In this document: one piece after another, positions 1-7,019 of the stretch
Position numbering within the stretch: position 1 is the first letter of the stretch
Layout of the letters: every line of letters starts with the position of its first letter
Position numbers and translations under genes: made by a program
Origin: Stephanodiscus triporus
Lineage: Eukaryota; Bacillariophyta; Thalassiosirophyceae; Thalassiosirales; Thalassiosiraceae
DNA length: 14,286 nucleotides
Direction of reading: 5' to 3'
Assembly (NCBI GenBank): GCA_036939755.1
Contig: JALLAZ010000933.1
Span: forward strand, 1 to 14,286
The notes under the pieces: generated by a model
Databases searched by the model: none
Told to the model about the DNA's origin: nothing
What the model saw: the letters and a program-made list of their open reading frames with translations, nothing else

Positions 1-1
1 T

Positions 2-160
2 CGCCAAAGGTCGGCCGACGACGAGGATGACGAGGACGACGGAGAGAAGACGTGGTGGCAGAACCAACGGACGTATCGATGGAAGACGACGATGCCGGTG
101 AATCTCGATTCCGATCCCAGTTCCAGGACACGGGTCGCGACATGCATACGGCACAATTGA
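2..160 (+). CDS. Possible C-terminal end of a gene cut by the window edge
   Basis: One frame is open from the left edge to a TGA at 158-160 and would encode 52 residues. It begins with an acidic run (roughly ADDEDDEDDGEK), followed by a WWQNQRTYRW segment and a Ser/Arg-rich tail. Such an acidic stretch near a C-terminus is common in nuclear proteins, but no domain is recognisable. A second frame is open from about 31 to 330, but it lacks an ATG at its head and ends in a Val/Ile/Phe run made by CGT/GTC repeats, so I favour the first frame. Coding status is uncertain because only the edge is seen. Confidence 0.3.
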   Translation, partial: RQRSADDEDDEDDGEKTWWQNQRTYRWKTTMPVNLDSDPSSRTRVATCIRHN

Positions 161-477
161 TGACGCACTATGCGCTAGAGAGAACAATATGCGCCATTCG
201 ATACAGCTCTCCGAGGAGAGGAATAGTGATCATTTGGGATCGGCGGGGGTTGTACGCGCGCGGCTTTCGTTACCGCGGACGGGATCTCGTCGTCGTCGTC
301 ATTGTCGTTGTCTTTTTCGTTGCTCTTTGAGCAAGCACGCCGCCAGGGCGGAGTAAACGTTGATCTACCGCGGGGCTCTTAGGTCCATCATCGGTCTGAT
401 GTGATGTGCGTTGTGGGCCGTTTGTTAGAGAGATTGAGGACTACGGTACATACATACCTAGGCCTAAAGATTAGCCC
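161..477. other. Intergenic, no gene seen
   Basis: No convincing coding frame. The segment holds a GTC/GTT trinucleotide run around 285-325 and a stretch of mixed composition leading into the repeat tract. If the partial gene at the left edge is real, this contains its 3' untranslated region. Confidence 0.5.
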
Positions 478-1045
478 GAAAAAGAAAAAGCGTATTTTAG
501 AGTAACTTGGGGCCAACATCCTCACACAATGTATTTGGCGCCCAGTGAGGACAGAAAAATATGGCACGACCAGTGAGGACAACAAAATATGGCGCGCCAA
601 TTACATCCTCACACAGATCAGAGGGAGGTACGTAGCCAGAAAAAGTGTATTTTAGAGTACTGGGAGCCAATTACATCCTCACACAATTTATTTGGCCGGC
701 GCCCAGTGAGGACAGAAAAACATGGTGCGGCCAGTGAGGACAGAAAAATATGGCGCGACCAGTGAGGACAACAAAATATGGCGCGCCAGTTACATCCTCA
801 CACAGGGAGGTACGTAGCCAGAAAAAGCGTATTTTAGAGTACTGGGGGATAATTACATCCTCACACAATTTATTTGGCGCCCAGTGAGGACAGCAAAATA
901 TGGCCGACCAGTGAGAACAGCAAAATATGGCGGGACCAGTGAATACTGACAAAACTGGCTGGACCAGTGAGTACCAGTGAGTACCAGTGAGTACCAGTGA
1001 GTACCAGTGAGTACCAGTGAGGACAACAGTAAGTAGGCACTGTAC
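478..1045. repeat. Nested tandem-repeat tract (28-bp, 10-bp and ~155/182-bp periods)
   Basis: Three copies of a higher-order block each begin with an A-rich stretch and GTATTTTAGAGTA (at 492, 647 and 829, so 155 and 182 bp apart). Each continues with CATCCTCACACA and then a head-to-tail array of a 28-bp unit starting CCAGTGAGGACA and ending ATATGGCGCGA. The 28-bp units start at 542, 570; then 703, 731, 759; then 881, 908, 936, 964, giving 2, 3 and 4 copies in successive blocks. The last array passes into a pure 10-bp repeat, CCAGTGAGTA, starting at 964, 974, 984, 994, 1004 and 1014. CATCCTCACACA occurs at 517, 604, 674, 793 and 856, and its TCCTCAC core is the reverse complement of the GTGAGGA core of the 28-bp unit. 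Reading frames across it only translate the repeat. Confidence 0.9.
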
Positions 1046-1214
1046 CTAGCTGCACCTACTGACTGTATGGTACAGTAGTACCTGAATCAAAATTTGAAAT
1101 TTGTCAACACTGACTAAATAATACTGAAAAACCCAAAAAATTGACAAGAGAAAGCGACGAAGTGTCGGACGATGAAAGCCGATGAAAGCTTCAGCATGAT
1201 CATAAAACAAAGCA

Positions 1215-1628
1215 ATGTCAAGAACCAAACAAACTGCTCGCAGATCAACTGGAGGCCAAGCCCCCCGCGGGCACCTCGCCACAAAAGCAGCGCGCAGGTC
1301 CATCCTAACCAGCGGAGGCATCAAGAAACCCCATCGCTATCGTCCTGGAACTGTAGCACTTCGTGAGATCCAAAAATACCAGAAGAACACAGATCTATTG
1401 ATAAGGAAGTTGCCATTTCAACGTTTGGTTCGTGAGATATGTCAAATAGATTTCAAAAAAGACGTTAAATTCCAGAGCACAGCCATGCTTGCCATACAGG
1501 AGGCCGCCAAGGCCTTCCTTGTGGGGGTATTTGAAGACACCAACTTATGCGCTATGCACGCCAAGCGTGTCACCATCATGCCCAAGGACATGCAGCTCGC
1601 CCACCGCATTCGAGGAGAAAGAAGTTGA
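1215..1628 (+). CDS. H3: Divergent histone H3 variant
   Basis: A single open frame of 137 residues, one more than the usual H3 (136 including Met), with unmistakable H3 blocks: RTKQTAR at the N-terminus, [38 protein letters not shown] and [12 protein letters not shown]3 forms the nucleosome core with H4, H2A and H2B. Numbered without Met, Lys4, Lys23, Lys36, Lys37, Lys56 and the Lys79 equivalent are kept, as are Ser10 and Ser28. Lys9 is Arg, Lys14 is Gln, Lys18 is Gly and Lys27 is Arg; residues 29-32 read ILTS instead of APAT. After Gln76 there is a one-residue insertion (Ile) at the end of alpha-1/start of loop 1. Cys75, Ala96 and Phe99 resemble centromeric H3, although the tail is H3-like. 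The ATG is the first in frame with the H3 tail. No intron is seen. It could be a specialised replacement H3, a centromeric H3, or a diverging duplicate; the intact frame argues for function. Confidence 0.93.
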   Translation: MSRTKQTARRSTGGQAPRGHLATKAARRSILTSGGIKKPHRYRPGTVALREIQKYQKNTDLLIRKLPFQRLVREICQIDFKKDVKFQSTAMLAIQEAAKAFLVGVFEDTNLCAMHAKRVTIMPKDMQLAHRIRGERS

Positions 1629-1642
1629 ATTGCTGGTCAAAG

Positions 1643-1870
1643 TGAGAGAGCTGCGTATCCTACGGAATTTAGTGGGCCATTATGCTTGTTGGTTGGGTAG
1701 CGGGCATGTGGGTTGGTTAAAAAGGAGGGATAGTCTCTTCGCCAATGGTGAAATGAAAGGATGGTGAATGGGGAGGGCTGCATATCCTAGGGAAATTGGT
1801 GGGCCATTTTGTTTGTTGGTTCGGTAGTGGGCATGTGGGTAGGTTCGAGAGGAGGGTTATCGTCTCTTCG
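1643..1870. repeat. Imperfect tandem duplication, 127-bp period, 3' of H3
   Basis: About 100 bp beginning near CTGCGTATCCTACGG (1651) recurs as CTGCATATCCTAGGG at 1778. The two copies share GTGGGCCAT (1672 and 1799), TGTTGGTT, GGGCATGTGGGT and GTCTCTTCG, in the same order with about 80% visual identity. The duplication lies directly downstream of the H3 stop codon and runs up to the convergent gene on the other strand. Open frames across it are incidental. Confidence 0.75.
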
Positions 1871-1980
1871 TCGCATCGGGGGGGGTGTAGGATTTATGAA
1901 TGGAGAGTCATTGTGTGTGTAATCATTGAAAAGGAGCTATGGTTGTTACTGAATCAAACAAGGGGTATCAATGTTGCATT

Positions 1981-3018
1981 TTAATGATAATTAATCCAAA
2001 ATATTAGAATATCCCTATGACATGAATCAAAATAATCGAAAGCATCCCTACGCCAATGGTCCTCATCTCCATCGTCATCACTAGACGATTCGCAATCAGC
2101 ATTCCAATCGTCATAAACGAAGGGTAAATCTGGCTGTAAATTGTCAGGAGCAAGGTAATGGATCTTGGTTTCCTTGCCCTCAAGAAAAGATTTGTGGATA
2201 GGCAGACTTCTATACCATGCGTCAAATTTTTCACTGTTCATGGGTAATATTTTGCCATCGGCAAAGACGAGGTTGCATCCGAGGAGTGGTTCTCGAATAG
2301 GAACCAACATGTCGGTCTTACTGTTGTTTGGTAAGGTACATACCTCGTACAAGTCAGCCTTCCTAATGATTTGGCATTGAAATAAAAACTTGCCACTGCC
2401 AATGGGCATGTATGCAGTATGATACTTCTCACTGTATGTGACTGCCATAGGGCCCCATGTCAATTTTTCACCGAAGAAATTCTCAAATAGGACTTCACAA
2501 TCTTCGTCCCTCTGCTGCTTCTGCTTACGATCAATGTTCTGCTTTTTTTTCCTCTCCTTCTCGGCATTATGCCTCTCCTCAGCTCGTTTGGCAAAACCTA
2601 TATCTGTCAGTAATCGATCATTGTACTCGTCAACGTATTTCTTCATCTCAGCCCTCCTTTCAGATCTCTCGCGTTCCCACTTATCTTTCATGAACGCGCT
2701 TGCTTTGGGTTTTCTGTTAATAAGAACGGATTGCACCTTCTTCTTCTTTGAAATACTGTTCCCAACATATCCACGGCTCAAATCACGCAAATCAATAGTA
2801 AAGAGGCTGGAGAAAGGAAGTTCATTCTCGGGTCGGAAGGCTTTTTCACGTTCGATAGCTCTCAACTGATGCAGTAGTATGTCAAAGACGTACATATCAC
2901 TAGTTGAGTATAAGGCGCCATAGACTTGACTATCGTTGGACCTTACGACGACACAATTGTCTGGAATGTAGAAAGACCAGCCATCCAGTGAAGGCATTCG
3001 TTCAAAGTGTTCTTGCAT
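1981..3018 (-). CDS. Unrecognised charged protein, 345 aa
   Basis: The frame is open for 345 codons and starts at an ATG (3016-3018). I do not recognise a family. Residues about 1-110 are mixed and look globular (for example DGWSFYIPDN and MYVFDILLHQL). Residues about 110-175 are strongly basic and alternate charges (KDKWERERSERR, AEKERKKKQNIDRKQKQQRD), probably a long charged helix or coiled coil with nuclear-localisation potential. Residues about 176-300 again look folded (VLFENFFGEKLTWGPMAV, GSGKFLFQCQIIRK, REPLLGCNLVFADGK). The end is acidic (SSSDDDGDED). An upstream exon is possible: a 79-bp GT-AG intron at 3029-3107 would join ATG 3163 and an 18-residue leader in frame to this frame, giving 367 aa. 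The gene converges with H3. Confidence 0.75.
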   Translation of the reverse strand: MQEHFERMPSLDGWSFYIPDNCVVVRSNDSQVYGALYSTSDMYVFDILLHQLRAIEREKAFRPENELPFSSLFTIDLRDLSRGYVGNSISKKKKVQSVLINRKPKASAFMKDKWERERSERRAEMKKYVDEYNDRLLTDIGFAKRAEERHNAEKERKKKQNIDRKQKQQRDEDCEVLFENFFGEKLTWGPMAVTYSEKYHTAYMPIGSGKFLFQCQIIRKADLYEVCTLPNNSKTDMLVPIREPLLGCNLVFADGKILPMNSEKFDAWYRSLPIHKSFLEGKETKIHYLAPDNLQPDLPFVYDDWNADCESSSDDDGDEDHWRRDAFDYFDSCHRDILIFWINYH

Positions 3019-4195
3019 CCTCGACGATCTTAACTCTTGACTTATGGGCGGACCAAAAGTGACTATTAAATGCGACTAGGGGTAAGGCATCGTCAGTAGG
3101 TGGCCACTCTTTTAACAAAGACATGGTGTTATTTGTAGACTTCTTGAGCGATAATACAGACATCGTAGTTAGATGATAGGGTATTGTTTTGGCAACCACC
3201 CGTAATGAATCCAATCAACATAGATGGTAGGTACTGTATGGTAATAACATGGTACAATCTGGAACATGTGGCACCTATCGGGATTTCGTTGGTTTTATTA
3301 TTTGAAAACGATAGTACACAGAAAGGAATCAGTATTGAAAAAAAATAAACGGTCAATATGCTCCGGATCAGGCGAAAATTGTTTACTGAGCAGACATAAA
3401 GTTTAATTTCCGTGATTTAAGCTGCTATTCAAACAAATTCAAAATAACGTCAAAAAGATCTATGTTCGTACGTAGCCATTAAAACTATCCGGTAGCTATT
3501 ATGGCTTCGCCGAACCGTATTCGGGCTTCTGATGAACTGTATACCATCGCCACATCGCTGAGACCAACATTTGTCTGGTTGTTGTGTCCCGCCATCTGGC
3601 AAAAGCCTATAGAAACTCAAGGCCCCATCACTCTCTCTATTTTAATTGTTCTGTTGCTTGATTGCTGCCCAAAATGACAAGGAAACGTCCCCCCCACACG
3701 TTCCACCCTGGCTGCATCTCCGCTCAGAAGATCTTACCGCCACCAATACTATCATTTGGTTGGTTGTGTCTAACCAACGATCAGGGGCTACCCAAGCCCA
3801 GGACCGGTGCTTTGCCCATCTCTCAATTTTTTGATGGGTGCCATTTTGGCACCCAAAACAGGGAATCCGCCGCAATGAGCGAGATCCCGGGCGCCGGGGG
3901 CGCCTGCATTAGACTCATAGTAGGGAGCTGCGGTGCCAAGATATGATTCCATGAACATGCAGCAATGGCTCATGTAGATGCGTGTTAATTTTGGGGGAGC
4001 AGGGCGGCTCTTGTGCGTGACTGGATGGCACATCAACAACAAAGTCCCCATTTGAAAATGAGGACTCTCTGTTTGGTTAGGGGAAGGGAGACTAAAAAAA
4101 TTCAAATCAGGGAGTCCCATAGTCAGGTTTGAGTTTGTTCTAAATCAGGGATTAACATAGATTCCATACCTACGTTCCTTGTTGTCAGTCTCTGA
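3019..4195. other. Intergenic region, mostly non-coding
   Basis: The first 650 bp are AT-rich and probably include the promoter and leader of the minus-strand gene ending at 1981, plus a possible small first exon at 3108-3163. From about 3640 to 4120 several overlapping frames of 60-110 codons are open on both strands (for example an ATG at 3674 on + running to 3946, and an ATG at 4120 on - running to 3788). None shows a recognisable domain, and they contradict one another. A GC-rich near-palindrome (GGGCGCCGGGGGCGCC) lies near 3889. Confidence 0.5.
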
Positions 4196-4510
4196 TACAA
4201 CCGACGCAGGTTTAACAGTAGTACCACACCACAGTATCCTGAATGCGCGTTAACAGACCAGTGGTTCACACTTATCTATGCCCAGGAAGGCAAGTCATGT
4301 ATCTTGTTCAGAAATACACGATTGCATGAAGCACCCCTTGCGGTACTGAGAGATAAGACAGGGGCTGCTTTGATGATAAGGCTGCAATATTTTATTCAAA
4401 AACAAGTTTTTAAGGGGACTTTCCTGCACAGGATGTCAAAGGCACTTTGGGACAATCAGCAGATATTCTTTCCTTTGAATGCCAGAAGGTTCGTCATCAT
4501 GGGAGTGTAG
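4196..4510 (+). CDS. Possible exon or gene remnant, unrecognised
   Basis: One frame stays open for about 104 codons up to a TAG at 4508-4510. Its amino-acid make-up looks protein-like rather than random: LTDQWFTLIYAQEGK, LHEAPLAVLRDKTG, LQYFIQKQVFKGTFLHRM and NQQIFFPLNARRF. There is no ATG near the start (the first is at about 4372), so if it is real it would be a terminal exon with an acceptor such as the CGCAG just after 4205, or a decayed fragment. No family recognised. It converges with the TFIIE beta gene, and 109 bp separate the two stops. Confidence 0.3.
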   Translation, partial: YNRRRFNSSTTPQYPECALTDQWFTLIYAQEGKSCILFRNTRLHEAPLAVLRDKTGAALMIRLQYFIQKQVFKGTFLHRMSKALWDNQQIFFPLNARRFVIMGV

Positions 4511-4619
4511 AAGGATGCTGGCATTAATGATACACTTATTATGTCATAATTCTCTCTAGCCACCGTATCTAGCACCTGAGTATCTCTCCCATCTCCATCA
4601 CGACCAGTAAAAAACCTTT

Positions 4620-6389
4620 CTACATCCCGCCATCTCCCACCGATTTGCCGTGAGCCTGCCTCTCGGCCGCCATCGCCAGCATCGCGCCGATCTCCGTTCC
4701 GTCCAGGTGCGTATTCGTCCTCCTCATGTTCTTGCGCTCGTAATACCTGCGCTTCTTCGGCTTGCCGTCGTTGTCGACGTTGTTCTTGCGTTTCATGCGC
4801 TGCCTGGACATATTCTCGCCGGGATCGATCAGCTTGTGCTCCAGCAGCGCACGGTGCAGGTCCACATCGGAGGCGGGTATCAAGGACAGGGTTTCGAGGT
4901 ACATGTCGCGCACGTCCTTGGTACAGCCGTGTCGGACGGCGTGGGAATAAGATAGGGACGGATCCGACGCGGCGCGCCTGGCGTCCTCCACGGCCGCCTT
5001 GATAGCCTCGGCGTCGAACGCACGACCCTTCCCCCCCGCCGCGCCTCCGGCCGCAGCCCCCCCGCCCCCGGCGGCGCCGACGCCGTCACCTGGTCGTCTC
5101 GCGCCGACCCTGGCGATGGGACGCTTCCTTCCCCCGTCGCCGACGCTCTCCGCCCCCCCGCCGCCCCGGCCGATCCCGAACGACGCCGCCACGCTCTTGG
5201 CGAAGTACCCGACGAGCGCGGACGCGCTCCTCTCGCTCGCGAAGGGGGACAGGAGCGCCCCGGCGGACGCCCCCCCGACTGTCGCGCCCCTCGTGCCCGC
5301 GCCGACGCCGCCGCCAGACGCGCCGCCTACCCCGCCGCCGCCGCCCCCTCCGGCGGCGACGGCGCGCAATCGCCCTCGCGCGGCGCGGGCCGACGTCAGA
5401 TTCGCGAGGCCGAAACGCTCGCCCAACGGCCCGTCCAACGGTATCGTCCGCGAGTCGAACCGTCGGCAGTACCCGTCGACGTCGTTCTTCCTGCTCATGT
5501 CCCTCATGCTCACGACGGATGGGGGGGCCTGCGCGCGGGGCGGCTGCTTCGAGAGGGGAAGGTCCGGACGTATCTCGGACGACACCCGACGCCATTCCCC
5601 CCCCACCCGTATCGCCTCCCCCCGACGGATCTGCGGTCGCGGGTCGACGTCGGTGCATATCAGTCGGGCATCGCGCGCCTGGATGGAGCCGCCGGCGGCC
5701 CGAGCCGGGAAGCTCGAGCTCTCCGGCGGCTCGGGCGGGTCCTTCGCCGTCTCCGCCGCCTCGACCGTCACGCACCCGTCCAATTCCACGAGGAAGGATT
5801 CCCCCCGGGGGAACAGTATCCTGTCCTTTTCCTCCGGATTGGCCACACCCAGGACCTCGCCCCCTGTGAGGAGCCTTAGCAAATCCTCCTCGACGCCGTC
5901 GTACGCGTCCGCGAGGTCGCTCCAGCGTATCCCGTTCTTCATCCTGTTGACCTGCGCGAGCAGAGTCGGCCTGTCCTTGACGTCCGAGAACTTTGCGCGA
6001 TACCCGAAGAGGCTCATGCTGAGGCTCGGATTCTCCGGATCCGGCACCTCCTCCACCTTCACCTTAGGGTTGCTCGCCAGCATGGCCGCCACGGCGCGGT
6101 CGGGCCCGCCCTCGGACAGGTCTATGCCGAGGGCCTTGTGTATGACGCTGGGGGGGAGGCATCCCGACGAGCGATGGTGGCGGAGGAAAACCAGGATGTC
6201 CGCCTGCTTCTCCAGGTCGGACTTGTGGGACACGTCGAGGGTCGTCGCATCGTCGTTGTCGCGCCGGGCCGAAGGCGTCGCGACGATGCCTACGGCGGAT
6301 CCGGCGAAGGGGTCGGTATTGGCCGAGGTCGACGATGGGAGGTTGTGCTCGGCGCGGAGGAAGTCGAAGCCGTAGGCGTTAGCGGCCAT
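4620..6389 (-). CDS. GTF2E2: Transcription initiation factor IIE subunit beta (TFIIE beta)
   Basis: TFIIE beta pairs with TFIIE alpha in the RNA polymerase II pre-initiation complex and helps recruit and control TFIIH and open the promoter. The frame extends a little upstream, but its first codon there is GTG right after a stop. The first ATG is at 6387-6389, giving 589 aa. The first winged helix is at residues about 56-136 (KQADILVFLRHH, HKALGIDL, ASNPKVKVEEV). The second is at about 138-207 (TLLAQVNRMKNGIRWSDLAD, then NPEEKDRILFPRG, matching the family pattern PDKKKILF). The C-terminus (about 526-561) is basic, with KPKKRRYYERK followed by NTHLDG, as in the family's KKRR...THNEHLAG tail. 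The human protein is 291 aa; most of the excess is a Gly/Ala-rich low-complexity stretch at about 341-456, encoded by very GC-rich DNA. No intron. The long open frame on the opposite strand is a by-product of this composition. Confidence 0.88.
   Translation of the reverse strand: MAANAYGFDFLRAEHNLPSSTSANTDPFAGSAVGIVATPSARRDNDDATTLDVSHKSDLEKQADILVFLRHHRSSGCLPPSVIHKALGIDLSEGGPDRAVAAMLASNPKVKVEEVPDPENPSLSMSLFGYRAKFSDVKDRPTLLAQVNRMKNGIRWSDLADAYDGVEEDLLRLLTGGEVLGVANPEEKDRILFPRGESFLVELDGCVTVEAAETAKDPPEPPESSSFPARAAGGSIQARDARLICTDVDPRPQIRRGEAIRVGGEWRRVSSEIRPDLPLSKQPPRAQAPPSVVSMRDMSRKNDVDGYCRRFDSRTIPLDGPLGERFGLANLTSARAARGRLRAVAAGGGGGGGVGGASGGGVGAGTRGATVGGASAGALLSPFASERSASALVGYFAKSVAASFGIGRGGGGAESVGDGGRKRPIARVGARRPGDGVGAAGGGGAAAGGAAGGKGRAFDAEAIKAAVEDARRAASDPSLSYSHAVRHGCTKDVRDMYLETLSLIPASDVDLHRALLEHKLIDPGENMSRQRMKRKNNVDNDGKPKKRRYYERKNMRRTNTHLDGTEIGAMLAMAAERQAHGKSVGDGGM
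5000..5400 (-). repeat. GC-rich low-complexity insertion inside TFIIE beta
   Basis: The DNA consists largely of GGC/GCC/GGG runs coding for poly-Gly and Gly/Ala/Arg-rich segments between the winged helices and the basic C-terminal tail. Two somewhat more complex islands (SPFASERSASALVGYFAKSV and KRPIARVGARRPG) sit inside it. The composition contrasts sharply with the AT-rich flanks of the gene. The stretch is probably a disordered linker. Confidence 0.8.
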
Positions 6390-7019
6390 ATTCGGGGCGG
6401 GATGGCTCACAGAGTTATGCCTCCTATACTCAAGGATCGTGGCCACTCATATCCAGGGAAGCATAATAGCTTCCATAGAGAATGAGAGCATCCAGTTTGA
6501 CTCTCGAGAGAGAGTGCGGTGTTTTTTTGGGTTCGGTCGCGGTCGGTGTCTGTGATGGTGTGTCGGATTTTCTAATTTAGTAGGAGTACGTAAAAAATTT
6601 CCTCAATTAAAGTTTAACACAGATCTCTCTCGTTTCATCTTTCATCCAGCAAATTCAAAGGTAAGTATCGTTCGTCCAGCGGTGCCACGAACTATTTTAT
6701 GGTTGCAGCAAAAGGGGAGAGACTCAAACAAAATGAGAGGCTTTCCCGTGGCTGGCAAAAAATTAGGGGAGGGGACTTGCTATCTACTAGTCTGGCTTCC
6801 TCTCTGACCGAGCAACTCTTGAATTTTGTTACCAAATAGGAGCATCGGTGAATTTGCCCCCCATAGGTGTGGTCATAGAGGTCAAAACGGTAGCTCCCAG
6901 TGCTACTATTGCAGAGCAGCGTGTTCATCAATTAAATAACACACATCTTATTGTTAGCTAGCATTTGATGGAAGAAGAGTCTGGAGATTCATCTCCCAAA
7001 ATCAACACATCAAGTATTA
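6390..7019. promoter_or_regulatory. Intergenic region with presumed TFIIE beta promoter/leader and 3' end of the DHH gene
   Basis: This lies between two minus-strand genes, so it should hold the leader and promoter of TFIIE beta (right to left) and the 3' untranslated part of the DHH gene. Seen in it: a TACGTA palindrome at 6587-6592, a GAGAGAGAG/CTCTCTC tract around 6500-6517, an AAAAAAAC run in the minus sense near 6520, and a second CT-rich tract at about 6622-6640. No TATA box can be assigned with confidence. A 79-codon minus frame at 6692-6931 has no recognisable content. Confidence 0.4.

Noticed and set aside
52..330. 93-codon frame at the left end
   Set aside because: It starts with GTG, has an in-frame stop just upstream and ends in a low-complexity Val/Ile/Phe run from CGT/GTC repeats.
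478..1045. CRISPR array
   Set aside because: The 28-bp units are head to tail without unique spacers, they vary between copies, and the surroundings are eukaryotic with no cas genes.
671..1055. Minus-strand open frames with a repeated Cys/Phe/His/Trp pattern
   Set aside because: They only translate the 28-bp and 10-bp repeats. Copies shift frame between blocks, and no non-repeat protein sequence is attached.
3642..4120. Several 60-110 codon frames on both strands
   Set aside because: They overlap and contradict one another, some start at TTG, and none has a recognisable domain or clear coding bias.
6390..6446. Longer TFIIE beta start (608 aa)
   Set aside because: The extra codons begin with GTG directly after an in-frame TGA and contain no ATG, so the start at 6387-6389 is preferred.
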